Assembly (NCBI GenBank): GCA_013141125.1
Contig: JABFRO010000003.1
Coordinates: forward strand, 358,458 to 422,457
Direction of reading: 5' to 3'
Length of the DNA: 64,000 nt
Origin: Methylophilaceae bacterium
Lineage (GTDB): Bacteria; Pseudomonadota; Gammaproteobacteria; Burkholderiales; Methylophilaceae
Position numbers and translations under genes: made by a program. Positions 52,550 to 62,633 of the stretch are shown here, one piece after another (the stretch's first letter is position 1; every line of letters starts with the position of its first letter). The notes below the pieces were generated by a model that was not told the DNA's origin, made no database searches, and saw nothing but the letters and a program-made list of their open reading frames with translations.

Positions 52550-54322
52550 ATGAACTTTTTAAATCACCCCCCGCGTTTTCTGTTTTTCACCGGCAAGGGC
52601 GGCGTAGGTAAAACCTCCATCGCCTGCGCTTCAGCCATACAGTTGGCAGAATCAGGCAAGCGTGTGTTGCTGGTGAGTACCGATCCGGCTTCCAATGTCG
52701 GGCAGGTGTTCGGCATCAGCATTGGCAACCAGATCACGGCAGTTCCCGCCGTGCCGCGTTTGGCAGCACTGGAAATTGACCCGCAGGCGGCAGCGCAGAC
52801 TTATCGCAATCGCATCGTTGATCCGGTGCGAGGCATTTTGCCCGAGGCGGTAGTCAAAGGTATAGAGGAGCAATTATCCGGCGCTTGCACCACAGAAATA
52901 GCCGCTTTTGATGAATTTACCGCCTTGTTGATTGACTCTGCGTTAACCGCTGATTACGACCATATTCTCTTCGATACCGCGCCCACCGGGCACACTATTC
53001 GACTCTTGCAATTGCCCGGTGCCTGGAGTGGGTTTCTGGAGGCGGGCATTGGTGATGCTTCCTGCCTTGGCCCTTTGTCCGGTTTGGCCAAACAACGCGA
53101 GCAATATCAGGCCGCTGTGGAGGCGCTTGCCGATGGTCAGCGTACACGGCTGATTCTGGTGGCGCGCGCGCAAACCTCCACCTTGCGTGAAGTTGCTCGC
53201 ACCCATGAAGAACTCGCCGCGATAGGTTTACAGCAACAATATCTGGTCATCAACGGCATTCTGCCCGTAGCGGAAGCAGACCATGATGCGTTGGCGGCAG
53301 CCATCTATAAACGCGAGCAAGCCGCGCTGAATGTCATGCCTGAAGTGTTGAAAGCGCTGCCGCAGGATAGCGTGGCGCTGAAAGCCTTTGATCTGGTGGG
53401 GCTAGCAGCCTTACGTCAGTTGCTGCAAACTACGCCGCAGGCCACCCCAGCCGCCAATCAAGCACCGATTAGCTTTAATAAACCCAGTCTTTCGCAATTG
53501 GTGGATAGCATCGCGGCAGATGGCCACGGCTTGGTCATGCTGATGGGTAAAGGCGGCGTAGGCAAAACCACCATCGCCGCCGCTATTGCCGTGGAACTGG
53601 CGCAGCGCGGCTTTGCCGTACACCTTAGCACCTCCGACCCTGCCGCGCATCTGGCCAATACGATAAATAGTGTGCCGAATAGCGCACTTGAAAATATGAG
53701 TGTGAGCCGTATTGATCCCCACGCGGAAACCGAGCGTTATCGCCAGCAGGTTCTGCAAACTAAAGGCGCACAACTGGATGCCGCAGGCCGCGCTTTGCTG
53801 GAAGAGGATTTACGTTCCCCCTGCACCGAAGAAATTGCCGTGTTTCAGGCTTTCTCGCGCATTATTCGCGAAGCGGGTAAAAAGTTTGTGGTGATGGATA
53901 CCGCCCCCACCGGACACACCTTGCTGTTATTGGACGCGACCGGTGCCTATCATCGTGAAGTGGCGCGCCAAATGGATAATGCCCATCTGCATTTCACCAC
54001 ACCCATGATGCAATTGCAGGATAGCGGGCAAACCAAAGTCCTCATCGTCACGCTGGCCGAAAAAACTCCGGTGCTGGAAGCCGCCAACTTGCAAGCCGAT
54101 CTGCGCCGAGCCGGTATTGAACCCTGGGCATGGGTGATTAACAACAGTGTGGCCGCCACTTCGACCAGCTCACCCTTATTGCGGCAAAGAGCCATTAACG
54201 AAATGCATGAAATCAAAAGCGTGGCCGAGCAACACGCCCGGCGCTACGCGGTTGTGCCCATGCTGAAAGAAGAACCAGTAGGCGTGCCAAGGTTGCTGGA
54301 GTTGGCTGGAAATCGCCATTAA
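52550..54322 (+). CDS. arsA: Arsenite-stimulated efflux ATPase
   Basis: 590 residues from ATG 52550 (in-frame starts lie further upstream inside arsD). Two homologous halves each have a P-loop ([14 protein letters not shown] near 20, [14 protein letters not shown] near 337) and a DTAPTGHT signal motif. As(III)-binding Cys lie in [26 protein letters not shown] and [11 protein letters not shown], matching C113/C172/C422 of R773 ArsA. It energises efflux through Acr3. Confidence 0.97.
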   Translation: MNFLNHPPRFLFFTGKGGVGKTSIACASAIQLAESGKRVLLVSTDPASNVGQVFGISIGNQITAVPAVPRLAALEIDPQAAAQTYRNRIVDPVRGILPEAVVKGIEEQLSGACTTEIAAFDEFTALLIDSALTADYDHILFDTAPTGHTIRLLQLPGAWSGFLEAGIGDASCLGPLSGLAKQREQYQAAVEALADGQRTRLILVARAQTSTLREVARTHEELAAIGLQQQYLVINGILPVAEADHDALAAAIYKREQAALNVMPEVLKALPQDSVALKAFDLVGLAALRQLLQTTPQATPAANQAPISFNKPSLSQLVDSIAADGHGLVMLMGKGGVGKTTIAAAIAVELAQRGFAVHLSTSDPAAHLANTINSVPNSALENMSVSRIDPHAETERYRQQVLQTKGAQLDAAGRALLEEDLRSPCTEEIAVFQAFSRIIREAGKKFVVMDTAPTGHTLLLLDATGAYHREVARQMDNAHLHFTTPMMQLQDSGQTKVLIVTLAEKTPVLEAANLQADLRRAGIEPWAWVINNSVAATSTSSPLLRQRAINEMHEIKSVAEQHARRYAVVPMLKEEPVGVPRLLELAGNRH

Positions 54323-54363
54323 CTTTTGGCTTAAATTGCCGGAAAAACAGTCAAGAGGACGTT

Positions 54364-55437
54364 ATGAACCAACCAGCCAACCAACAAATCTGCAAAAACC
54401 CCGGGTTATCTTTTCTCGACCGTTATTTAACGCTGTGGATTTTTGCGGCAATGGCGCTGGGGGTGGCAATTGGTTTTGCTTTCCCTGCGGGTGTGAATGC
54501 TTTAAATAGCGCCGTTTCCGTAGGCACGACCAACATCCCCATTGCCATCGGTTTGATTCTGATGATGTACCCGCCGCTGGCCAAAGTGCATTACGAAGAG
54601 TTGGGCGATGTATTTCGCAACTGGAAAGTGCTGGCAATCTCGCTGCTGCAAAACTGGATCATCGGCCCGTTGCTGATGTTTGCGCTGGCGATTCTGTTTC
54701 TGCGCGATTACCCGGAATACATGACAGGCCTGATCTTAATCGGTTTGGCACGCTGTATTGCCATGGTGATCGTATGGAACGAGCTGGCACGCGGTGATAA
54801 TGAATATGCCGCCGGGCTTGTCGCTTTTAACAGCATATTTCAGGTGCTGTTTTACGGCGTATATGCCTGGTTGTTCATCACTGTATTGCCGCCGCTGTTT
54901 GGTATGCAAGGCAGTCTGGTCAACATCACTATAGGCGAGATCGCCAAAAGCGTGTTCATTTATCTGGGCATTCCCTTTATTGCCGGTTTTACCACACGTT
55001 TTGTATTGATACGCAGCAAAGGCCGTGATTGGTACCAGCACAACTTTGTGCCGAAAATCAGTCCGCTGACGCTGATAGCCCTGCTGTTCACCATCATGGT
55101 GATGTTCTCGCTCAAGGGCGATTTGATCGTGCAGCTACCACTGGATGTGGTGCGCATTGCCATCCCTCTGTTTATCTATTTTGTAGTGATGTTTTTGATC
55201 AGTTTTTTGATGGGCAAAGCGATTAATGCGGGTTATGAAAAAACCACCACACTGGCCTTCACCGCCGCCAGCAACAACTTTGAACTGGCCATCGCCGTTG
55301 CCGTTGCCGTGTTCGGTATCAACAGTGGCGTGGCCTTCGCCGCCGTGATTGGACCCTTGATTGAAGTGCCGGTGATGATCGCGCTGGTGAATGTGGCTTT
55401 TTACTTGCGCAAACGTGTATTCGCTAGCGCAATATGA
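54364..55437 (+). CDS. acr3: Acr3-type arsenite efflux permease
   Basis: 357 residues with about ten helices. The key Cys is in [16 protein letters not shown]-like [15 protein letters not shown], and the conserved Glu lies in [18 protein letters not shown]. Both mark the bile/arsenite/riboflavin superfamily Acr3 group. Located 42 bases after arsA. Completes the ars operon; converges with bufC. Confidence 0.95.
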   Translation: MNQPANQQICKNPGLSFLDRYLTLWIFAAMALGVAIGFAFPAGVNALNSAVSVGTTNIPIAIGLILMMYPPLAKVHYEELGDVFRNWKVLAISLLQNWIIGPLLMFALAILFLRDYPEYMTGLILIGLARCIAMVIVWNELARGDNEYAAGLVAFNSIFQVLFYGVYAWLFITVLPPLFGMQGSLVNITIGEIAKSVFIYLGIPFIAGFTTRFVLIRSKGRDWYQHNFVPKISPLTLIALLFTIMVMFSLKGDLIVQLPLDVVRIAIPLFIYFVVMFLISFLMGKAINAGYEKTTTLAFTAASNNFELAIAVAVAVFGINSGVAFAAVIGPLIEVPVMIALVNVAFYLRKRVFASAI

Positions 55438-55466
55438 GGCTGTATACGTCTTAATTTCTACATGCC

Positions 55467-56225
55467 CTACAGATGCATGGACAAGATAGTCTGTGAGCGA
55501 ATAAGCAGACCGAGAATGGCTGTAAGGTCAAAATCCTGATGGTCACGACTGGTTTGTTCCATTGCCATACCAAGCGTTGCCCCCTGTAACAGCTGCGCAA
55601 CAAAATCACCGGCACTGGCATGCAGGCGTATTGCTTCGACTTCCAATTGTGGCCGGATTACCAATGCGGTTTCGGGCGTGTAAGGGTCAATCGTTGAAAT
55701 ATCGGCAATCCCCTGATGTGCCGCCCACAGTGATACCACGGCGTATGGAGATTTAAGTAGGCTCAGTGCGGGGTGAAACTGAATCTGCAGTCGCGGTAAA
55801 TTTTCGCCATCAGTTAAAACTTGCGCGATGCTGTCGGCGCTTAATGCCAGCGCATCCGTAGCATGATAGGCATGCACCCGTTGCATTTCCAGGCGAGCGA
55901 CATCGGCTAAATACGGCACCGTGGCGGCTGGCGGAAACTGTTCAATAAAGCGGGCAAACGATACGCCATAGAATGCCAGCACGCGTGAGCGGGGTGGCTC
56001 TGCCTTAACATAAAGCTGTGCCATGGCACGAAAAAATGCCTCACCGACCAGTGCCTGCGTGACCGGAAACGTATCCGCCAGCGCATTAACCAGCGAAACC
56101 TGCACATTGTTGCGGTATACCGCGAAACGGGCGGCCGGGTCGGAGCCGTTCCAGGTAAGGAGTCCGGCAGGGGGCGGCAACTCGGCATTTAACAGGGCGG
56201 CGACGAATTTCTGCTGTGAGCTCAT
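55467..56225 (-). CDS. bufC: DUF2063 protein, bufferin partner BufC/HvfC-type
   Basis: 252 residues. An N-terminal DUF2063 domain with [32 protein letters not shown] and [17 protein letters not shown], then a less conserved C-terminal domain. The family helps the MNIO enzyme recognise its precursor. Its start overlaps the stop of bufB by four bases. Confidence 0.88.
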   Translation of the reverse strand: MSSQQKFVAALLNAELPPPAGLLTWNGSDPAARFAVYRNNVQVSLVNALADTFPVTQALVGEAFFRAMAQLYVKAEPPRSRVLAFYGVSFARFIEQFPPAATVPYLADVARLEMQRVHAYHATDALALSADSIAQVLTDGENLPRLQIQFHPALSLLKSPYAVVSLWAAHQGIADISTIDPYTPETALVIRPQLEVEAIRLHASAGDFVAQLLQGATLGMAMEQTSRDHQDFDLTAILGLLIRSQTILSMHL

Positions 56226-57124
56226 GCTTTGCTTGCCTGCACTGAATGCACTTGAAGCAAACGTTCCGCCAGCTGGCTTTCCGCGAATAGCACATCAAAA
56301 GTCGGGATGTCGTTGTCGCGTTCCAGCAGTGTTGGTGCAGTGCCGATTTGTTTCAACGCAAATGCATACAGTTGCCAAACCGCTTGGGCGACGGGCGTAC
56401 CATGGCTGTCGATCAGCAACGGGTCGCCATTGGCATCCTGTTCCTGTGCAAATCCGGCCAGATGAATTTCGCCCACAGCTTGCGGCGGTAAGGCACGAAT
56501 ATAGTCATGCGCATCGCGATGATGGTTAATGCAAGAGATATAAACGTTGTTGACATCCAGCAGAAGACCGCAGCCAGTGCGGCGCAATATTTCGTTGATG
56601 AACTCGGTTTCTGTCATGGATGATGCAGAAAATTCAATATACGTCGCCGGGTTTTCCAATAACATGCGGCGTTTGAGATGCGATTGCACCTGGTCTATAT
56701 GTTCACAAACCCGTTGCAGCGTTTGCGCGGTATACGGCACTGGCAGTAAATCGTTCAAAAACACTTCGCCATGGCTAGACCATGCCAGATGTTCGGAAAA
56801 CGACTGCGGTGCATAACGCTCGATCAATGCGGACAGTTGCTTGAGATGTGTCAGATCAAGTGCCGTTTCAGCGCCTATGGATAAGCCGACACCGTGGATG
56901 GAGAGTGGATAGCGTTCACGGATACGTGTCAGGTAATGATGGAAAGTACCACCGCCAACCATGTAGTTCTCGGCGTGAATTTCAAAAAAGCCAAGATCAG
57001 GCCAGGTTTCAACAATCTGCCGGAAATGTTCTGGTTTTAGCCCCACGCCGGCACGCAATGGCAGGGTGGTGGTTTGAGTGGAAGCGCCGCGAGGTGGTGA
57101 CACCGGGGTGTGGAGTGGCATCAT
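56222..57124 (-). CDS. bufB: DUF692/MNIO multinuclear iron oxidase, bufferin maturase
   Basis: 300 residues. The TIM-barrel metal ligands are spread over [57 protein letters not shown] and LIDSHG. The MNIO family oxidatively rearranges Cys in RiPP precursors (to thiooxazoles in bufferins, and in methanobactin). Sits between bufA1 and bufC. Iron content is inferred from family. Confidence 0.92.
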   Translation of the reverse strand: MMPLHTPVSPPRGASTQTTTLPLRAGVGLKPEHFRQIVETWPDLGFFEIHAENYMVGGGTFHHYLTRIRERYPLSIHGVGLSIGAETALDLTHLKQLSALIERYAPQSFSEHLAWSSHGEVFLNDLLPVPYTAQTLQRVCEHIDQVQSHLKRRMLLENPATYIEFSASSMTETEFINEILRRTGCGLLLDVNNVYISCINHHRDAHDYIRALPPQAVGEIHLAGFAQEQDANGDPLLIDSHGTPVAQAVWQLYAFALKQIGTAPTLLERDNDIPTFDVLFAESQLAERLLQVHSVQASKA

Positions 57125-57149
57125 CTTGGGCGCTTCCTGTTTGATAGCC

Positions 57150-57440
57150 TTACTTGCTGTTCGCTTTAAATGCGGCCAGCTGTCCGTAACCCGTGGCTGA
57201 AGTTTTAGAGGCGGTTTTTTCGCAAGTGCCAGTCGGGACTAACTTCCAGGCATCAGCCTGGTAATCCGTTTTGGAACTGCCAGCGCACGAGGTGCCAGCG
57301 CCAGCGCAATCATTCTTGCCCTTGAGTGCAACACCAAAGCATTTTTCGCCATCAGCGGCGGCAACAGCGGGTACAGCAACAACGGTCAGAGCTGCGCCCA
57401 AAGCCATAGCAAGGGCGGTAGCGGTTGTTTGTTTCAACAT
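57150..57440 (-). CDS. bufA1: BufA1 (DUF2282) bufferin-type metallophore precursor
   Basis: 96 residues from ATG 57440, with AAGGAAAA upstream. A signal peptide ends near AVAAADG. The core has four Cys, C34, C45, C52 and C73, in [25 protein letters not shown] and GTCEKTA, as in bufferins that bind copper after modification. Upstream 290 bases (57441-57732) hold no gene and should contain the promoter. It is the first gene of bufA1-bufB-bufC. Confidence 0.92.
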   Translation of the reverse strand: MLKQTTATALAMALGAALTVVAVPAVAAADGEKCFGVALKGKNDCAGAGTSCAGSSKTDYQADAWKLVPTGTCEKTASKTSATGYGQLAAFKANSK

Positions 57441-57732
57441 GGGTTTTCCTTTTTGGTGAGTTATCATTTGCCCTGAATGATTAGCATCAATAGATTCAAT
57501 CATACAAGGGCACTTATCAAGCAAAGACAGGGTAAATAATACACAGTTGTGTCTGGTTTGTGCGCCTGCCTTTAGCTTGGACGCAGGGATGATTGATTCC
57601 TTACATTATTTTTCAAAATAATTTTGGCTTGCGCTTTGAGCGCTGAATCTACGATTGCTGGCATTTGAAATTGAATGCTTAGGCACTATGTGAAATACAG
57701 TGGGTAATTAAATTTCAATAGTTGCATGATAT

Positions 57733-59868
57733 TCAACCTCTTTTCCAATTGTGAAACTTTTCTACCCAGTTGAGGATACCATGCGGCACATGCGCACGTT
57801 TCCATTCGCCAGCGGCGTATTTGTTGGCTTCTGACCAGGTGGGGTAGGTGTGAATGGTGCCGAGGATTTTGTTTAAGCCTAGCCCGTGTTTCATGGCGAG
57901 TACAAATTCTGCCAGCAAGTCACCCGCGTGTTCGCCGACAATGGTTGCACCTAAAATTTTATCTTTACCAGGCACAGTGAGCACTTTGACAAAACCATGC
58001 GCGGCTTCGTCGGCAATAGCGCGATCCAGGTCATCCAGGCCATATTTCACCACTTCATAAGCTATGCCTTGTGCTTTGGCTTCATTTTCTGATAAGCCAA
58101 CGCGCGCGACTTCCGGGTTGGTAAACGTTGCCCATGGAATCACTGAGTAATCGGCTTTAAAGCGTTTTAGGCTGCCAAATAGCGTGTTCACTGCCGCATA
58201 CCAGGCTTGGTGCGCTGCGGTGTGGGTGAATTGATAAGGCCCTGCCACATCGCCTGCGGCGTAGATATTAGGGTAGCGCGTTTGTAGCCAGGCATCGACT
58301 TCAATAGTGCGGTTTTTTGATAATGGAATACCTAATTCTTCCAAACCAAAACCTTCGGTACGCGCGGTTCTACCCACTGCACAAAGTAGGGCATCAAATG
58401 CAATGGCTTCTTCTACACCTGCTTTATTGCGTACGATCAAGCGTTGTTGACCATTAATATCACGTTCACAGCGCACAGTGTTGGTGTGCGTCAATACTCG
58501 GATGCCATCTGCGATTAAGGCTTCTTCCACCAATGCGACGGCATCAGCGTCTTCTTTGCCCATCAGGCCGCTACGCGCTACTTGTGTAACTTGGCAATCA
58601 AGGCGAGCAAAGGCTTGTGTCAGTTCACAACCAATCGGGCCGCCACCCAGTACCACCAGGCGATTAGGGCGTTTGGTGAGCGACCAAATAGTGTCTGACG
58701 TATAGTGCGTCACTAGTTCCAAGCCTGGGATATTGGGGATTGTGGGTCGCCCGCCTGTAGCAATGACGATGGCACGGGTGGTGAGTGTTTGCCCGTTCAC
58801 TTCTACTGTCCAAGGCGAAGTGATGCGGGCATAGCCTTGCACCACGTCTACACCTAATTGGGTATAGCGTTCAACCGAATCATGCGGCTCAACGGTGCTG
58901 ATGACGCGATGCACACGGCGCATCACATCGGCAAAATCATAGTCAACAACCGCTTTGGCAATACCTAGTTTTGCTGCATGTTTTGCCTGATTTACAAAAG
59001 TAGCTGAACGAATAATGGCCTTGGAAGGCACACAGCCATAATTCAAGCAATCGCCGCCCATTTTATGACCTTCAATCAGCGTGACTTTGGCGCGTGTGGC
59101 GGCAGCAATGTATGAAGTCACCAAGCCTGCCGCACCTGCGCCTATCACGACTAAGTTGCGGTCAAACTTTTTAGGTTTAGGCCATTTTGCATAAAGCTGG
59201 CGTGTTTTATAGGCATTCACCGCCCATTTTGCCAGCCAAGGGAAAATACCGAGTAAAGCGAATGAGCCAATAAGGGCCGGGGATAGAATGCCAGACAGGC
59301 TGGTGAGTGAGGTCAGCTGTGTGCCTGCATTCACATAAACCGCCGTGCCAGCCGCCATGCCAGCCAGGCTCACCCAAAAGTAAGTGCTGGTTTTAAGCGG
59401 GGTCAGTCCCATCAGCAAATTGATGAGAAAAAATGGAAACACGGGGACAAGGCGCAAGGTAAACAGGTAAAACGCGCCGTCTTTTTCAATGCCAGCATTA
59501 AATGCTGAGAGTTTGTCGCCAAAATGTTTTTGGATAGAATTGCGCAACACAAAGCGCGCCGCTAAAAACGCCAAGGTTGCACCGATAGTGGCGGATACCA
59601 GCACCACAGGCACGCCCACCCACAACCCGAAAATAGCACCGCCCGCCAGAGTCATAATGGTCGCCCCTGGCAATGATAGCGCAGTGACGACAATATAAAT
59701 CACCGCAAAGATGGCGATAACCAATAATGGCTTGGCTTGATAGGTTTGCAGTAAACCATCGCGGCTGGCTTTGAGCGCGTCCAAACTTAAAAATCGCTCA
59801 ATATCAAAGGCAAAAAATAGCCCGATTAACACAATGACGAGTGCCATAATCCATGCACGATTTTTCAT
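57733..59868 (-). CDS. TVP38/TMEM64 membrane domain fused to MerA-like flavin disulfide reductase
   Basis: 711 residues. Residues 1-225 are a VTT/SNARE-associated membrane domain (TALSLPGATIMTLAGGAIFG, FTLRLVPVFPFFLIN), then a second GAGAAGL Rossmann motif begins at about 242. The flavin half carries redox C274-x4-C279 in GGDCLNYGCVPSKA, an NAD motif VVLGGGPIGCELTQ, FAD-binding IYAAGDVAGPYQ and the C-terminal HTYPTWSEA. It lacks a Hg-binding CC tail and heavy-metal domain. Last gene of the arsenic-associated cluster. The substrate is unknown. Confidence 0.85.
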   Translation of the reverse strand: MKNRAWIMALVIVLIGLFFAFDIERFLSLDALKASRDGLLQTYQAKPLLVIAIFAVIYIVVTALSLPGATIMTLAGGAIFGLWVGVPVVLVSATIGATLAFLAARFVLRNSIQKHFGDKLSAFNAGIEKDGAFYLFTLRLVPVFPFFLINLLMGLTPLKTSTYFWVSLAGMAAGTAVYVNAGTQLTSLTSLSGILSPALIGSFALLGIFPWLAKWAVNAYKTRQLYAKWPKPKKFDRNLVVIGAGAAGLVTSYIAAATRAKVTLIEGHKMGGDCLNYGCVPSKAIIRSATFVNQAKHAAKLGIAKAVVDYDFADVMRRVHRVISTVEPHDSVERYTQLGVDVVQGYARITSPWTVEVNGQTLTTRAIVIATGGRPTIPNIPGLELVTHYTSDTIWSLTKRPNRLVVLGGGPIGCELTQAFARLDCQVTQVARSGLMGKEDADAVALVEEALIADGIRVLTHTNTVRCERDINGQQRLIVRNKAGVEEAIAFDALLCAVGRTARTEGFGLEELGIPLSKNRTIEVDAWLQTRYPNIYAAGDVAGPYQFTHTAAHQAWYAAVNTLFGSLKRFKADYSVIPWATFTNPEVARVGLSENEAKAQGIAYEVVKYGLDDLDRAIADEAAHGFVKVLTVPGKDKILGATIVGEHAGDLLAEFVLAMKHGLGLNKILGTIHTYPTWSEANKYAAGEWKRAHVPHGILNWVEKFHNWKRG

Positions 59869-59906
59869 GGGTTTTTCCGATTCTATTTTAATAGTTGATG
59901 GAGCAA

Positions 59907-60848
59907 TTACATTTCGCTACAAGATGCGCCGTACCTAAAGCAGCTATAACAACGGTGGTGCTTCATGCTGACAGGTTCTTTCATGCTTTCCGTGAGGGTT
60001 TCAGCGAGTGCGTAATCAGGGTCATCATCCACCAGTGTGCAGGCATACACGCGCATTTTGTCCTTATCTTTTACTATCATCTTGCTAAAAGCGCACATAT
60101 AAGCACGGCGCGTATCCTCGGTTTGGTAAGTCACCATGCAGTTGGCACTGATGTGCGGCGTTGCTACAGCCAAACCTGGTGGATGAAAGTCTGGAAATTC
60201 CACACGGCGCAAATCTTCAGGCAAGCCTGCTTTTTTAAACACTTCAACAAAGCCTGCGCATGTTTCGGCAGGTGTGCTGTCAGCCAGCATTTGGTTGGCT
60301 ACCGAAACTGAGAAACCCAGATCGTGTAATGCACGCAAGCCTTGTAACGCCATTGCAAACATGCCCACTCCACGGCCGATGTCATGCTTAGTCGCATCAA
60401 AGTGGTCTAAACTTACACGGAAATGCAGTTTATTTTGATGCTGTAATAAGGGCTTGAGTTGTTTTAAACGCTCAATCAATGGCCCTGTAGCATTGGTCAA
60501 CACCATGCACGGGCGATGTTGCAGGGCATAATCTAAAATGCGTACCATATCTTTGGCGACAAATGGCTCGCCTCCCGTAAATGAAAACTGCTTCACGCCT
60601 AACGTGAGGGCTTCATCAATAAACGGTTGTGCGTCCGCAAAGCGTAACAACTGCAAACGCGTGTCCCCGGGTTTTGAGCCTTCCAGGCAAAACGGACAAG
60701 CCAGATTACAAGCCGTGCCGGTATGAAACCACAACTCATCCAGCGCATGGGGTTGAATAAAGCCACGCGGTTCGCCGGCTGGGGTTTGAAACCATGCCGC
60801 TGATTTTGCTGGTTTCTCCAGTTGAATCGGGATGATCTTCGTGTCCAT
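59907..60848 (-). CDS. Radical SAM enzyme of arsenic-associated cluster
   Basis: 313 residues from ATG 60848; it overlaps the arsM stop by one base. SAM cluster C47-x3-C51-x2-C54 in GTACNLACPFCLEG. Middle landmarks are FSFTGGEPFVAKDMVRIL and LHFRVSLDHFDATKHD. C-terminal Cys in YACTLVDDD and CYSCFRYGASC may bind an auxiliary cluster. It does not look like ArsS of classic arsenosugar loci, which has a different Cys-rich tail. It may replace that step, by context. Confidence 0.8.
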   Translation of the reverse strand: MDTKIIPIQLEKPAKSAAWFQTPAGEPRGFIQPHALDELWFHTGTACNLACPFCLEGSKPGDTRLQLLRFADAQPFIDEALTLGVKQFSFTGGEPFVAKDMVRILDYALQHRPCMVLTNATGPLIERLKQLKPLLQHQNKLHFRVSLDHFDATKHDIGRGVGMFAMALQGLRALHDLGFSVSVANQMLADSTPAETCAGFVEVFKKAGLPEDLRRVEFPDFHPPGLAVATPHISANCMVTYQTEDTRRAYMCAFSKMIVKDKDKMRVYACTLVDDDPDYALAETLTESMKEPVSMKHHRCYSCFRYGASCSEM

Positions 60849-61915
60849 TAGCAGCAAGCACCTGTGGCATCTGCGGCTTGGTTGGCATAGGGCAGGGCAG
60901 TGCCGCAACCAGCGAAAATACCAAAGTGCTTGTCAAAATTCCCAAAGAAATCAAAATGTTTGGCAAAGCGTGTGTCGTGCAACATGCGCCATGTGTTGCC
61001 GCACACGGGGAACTGCTTCCCTGTTTCAATAAAGTGATGTTTATCCAACACAAAAGCATGCGGATGATTGGGTATGGTGCCACGATAGACGACCGATTGC
61101 CCGTAATCCTCGCAAGCGGGTTCCAAGCCTGTTAATTTGAATAGCCGATAAGTGGCGGAGAAAAATTGGATATTGCCCGTGCGCGCTACAATGTCTTTAT
61201 TGTCTATGGTAATCGGTCTGTCATCTACCAGGCGCGGATCATCAAAGCCATGGGCTTTGGCGAGGTGGTGAAAATCATTCCAATACAGCGCACCGCCCAA
61301 GCATTCGCCATAAAGTACAGGGTCTTGGGTTAGGGCTTGGGGGATGCGTCTATCGGCATAGACATCAGAAAAATACAGCTCGCCACCAGGTTTGAGTACC
61401 CGGAAAGCCTCACGCAACACAGCGCCTTTATCCACCGCCAAGTTAATCACGCAGTTGGACACAATCACATCCACACTGTTATCGGCTAAATCCAGCTCGT
61501 GCAGGCGCTCAATGTAGCCGTGTAAAAACAGTACATTGCTTTCAGCATGACCAAATGCTATTTGATGATAATCTTGATGCTGGCGTGCGACGGTTAGCTG
61601 TTCTTCGGTCATATCCACGCCGATGACGTGCCCTTGTTCACCGACCAATTTGGAGATGACGTAAACATCGCGCCCTGCGCCGCAACCTAAATCCAGCACG
61701 GTTAATCCATCGAGCAATTCAGGCAACACCAGGCCGCAACCGTAGTAGCGCATCAAAACTTCATCATGCACTTGCGAGAGAATGGGTTTGACGTAATCAG
61801 GCAAGCCGGCATCGGTGCAGCAGGCATTGGTTTGTAAATCGGCAGAATTGGTCAGCGTTTTGCCATAATAATCTTGTACGGATTGTTGTATTTGTTGGGC
61901 GTTGGTGTTTTCCAT
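60848..61915 (-). CDS. arsM: Arsenite S-adenosylmethionine methyltransferase
   Basis: 355 residues from ATG 61915. SAM motif I LTVLDLGCGAGRDVYV. The As-binding Cys fall at C60 (YYGCGLVLPE), C155 (VSNCVINLAVDKG) and C205 (GECLGGALYW), the 155-205 spacing equal to that of algal ArsM. An N-terminal CC at 32-33 resembles a fourth site. C-terminal domain with LEPACEDYGQSVVYRGTIP. The product is methylated arsenic, a precursor of organoarsenicals. The rSAM gene overlaps its end. Confidence 0.93.
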   Translation of the reverse strand: MENTNAQQIQQSVQDYYGKTLTNSADLQTNACCTDAGLPDYVKPILSQVHDEVLMRYYGCGLVLPELLDGLTVLDLGCGAGRDVYVISKLVGEQGHVIGVDMTEEQLTVARQHQDYHQIAFGHAESNVLFLHGYIERLHELDLADNSVDVIVSNCVINLAVDKGAVLREAFRVLKPGGELYFSDVYADRRIPQALTQDPVLYGECLGGALYWNDFHHLAKAHGFDDPRLVDDRPITIDNKDIVARTGNIQFFSATYRLFKLTGLEPACEDYGQSVVYRGTIPNHPHAFVLDKHHFIETGKQFPVCGNTWRMLHDTRFAKHFDFFGNFDKHFGIFAGCGTALPYANQAADATGACC

Positions 61916-61940
61916 TGCATGATTCCGTTTTAAAATGAAT

Positions 61941-62633
61941 TTATAGTTGCGTAATGTGACTGCGGTATAGTTTGGCAAGCTGTTCAGGCGATTTCCCATA
62001 CGCAAAAGCCAGCGCAAATTGTCTGTTTTGAAGTGTACGCCGCCACCAGCCATCACGCTGCCAACGGCGCGGGTCAACAAATAAAGGTACATCCAAGGCC
62101 ATAAAACGGCCTGATTTGCGTAAGCCTTTTACCAGTGGTACCTCTTCAAATAAAGGCCAGGGTGCGTGTCCGCCTGCTTGTACATAAGCTTGTTTAGTCA
62201 TAAACAAGCCCTGGTCACCATAAGGAATACCAAAGCGGCAGCGCAACGCAATGGCAGGTTCTAATAAATAAGCTGGCCAAGCGCGTGGCGTATCAAACTT
62301 AAATTTAAAGTAGCCGCCCACCGCGCCTTTTTCAAGAGCGCGTTCCATTGCCGTAATGGGGTCTTTGGGTAAACGTGCATCAGCATGTAGAAACCACAAC
62401 ACCTCACTTTGTGCGATGGCCACGCCAGCGAGAAGCTGCTTGCCGCGACAAGGTTCACTTGGCAACCAAATGGCGTGAAATTGCTGACAAATGGCCTGGC
62501 AAGTTTGACTCGCTGCGCCGTCCACCACAATCACCTCGCGCGGTGTATGTGGCAAATGCTGAATTTGCGCGAGTAATTGCGCTAACTTTTGCTCATCGTG
62601 ATAGCACGGAATGATAATGCTCAGGCTAGGCAC
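61941..62633 (-). CDS. TIGR04283-type glycosyltransferase (arsenosugar-associated)
   Basis: 230 residues. Start MPSLSIIIPCYHDEQKLAQ, VIVVDGAASQTCQAI, LWFLHADARLPKDP and FGIPYGDQGLFMTK fit the short GT2 family that occurs beside ArsM and TIGR04282. It overlaps the next upstream gene by eight bases. It probably transfers sugar to or builds the arsenosugar scaffold. The role rests on gene neighbourhood. Confidence 0.87.
   Translation of the reverse strand: MPSLSIIIPCYHDEQKLAQLLAQIQHLPHTPREVIVVDGAASQTCQAICQQFHAIWLPSEPCRGKQLLAGVAIAQSEVLWFLHADARLPKDPITAMERALEKGAVGGYFKFKFDTPRAWPAYLLEPAIALRCRFGIPYGDQGLFMTKQAYVQAGGHAPWPLFEEVPLVKGLRKSGRFMALDVPLFVDPRRWQRDGWWRRTLQNRQFALAFAYGKSPEQLAKLYRSHITQL

Noticed and set aside
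59907-60848. Calling the radical SAM enzyme ArsS or ArsL
   Set aside because: ArsS has a different Cys-rich C-terminal domain, and ArsL as I know it has a non-canonical cluster motif. This protein has a standard CX3CX2C and its own tail, so no symbol is given.
60848-62092. Upstream extended start of ArsM at 62092
   Set aside because: It would overlap the TIGR04283 gene by 150 bases and adds a non-conserved leader. The ATG at 61915 begins just after that gene.
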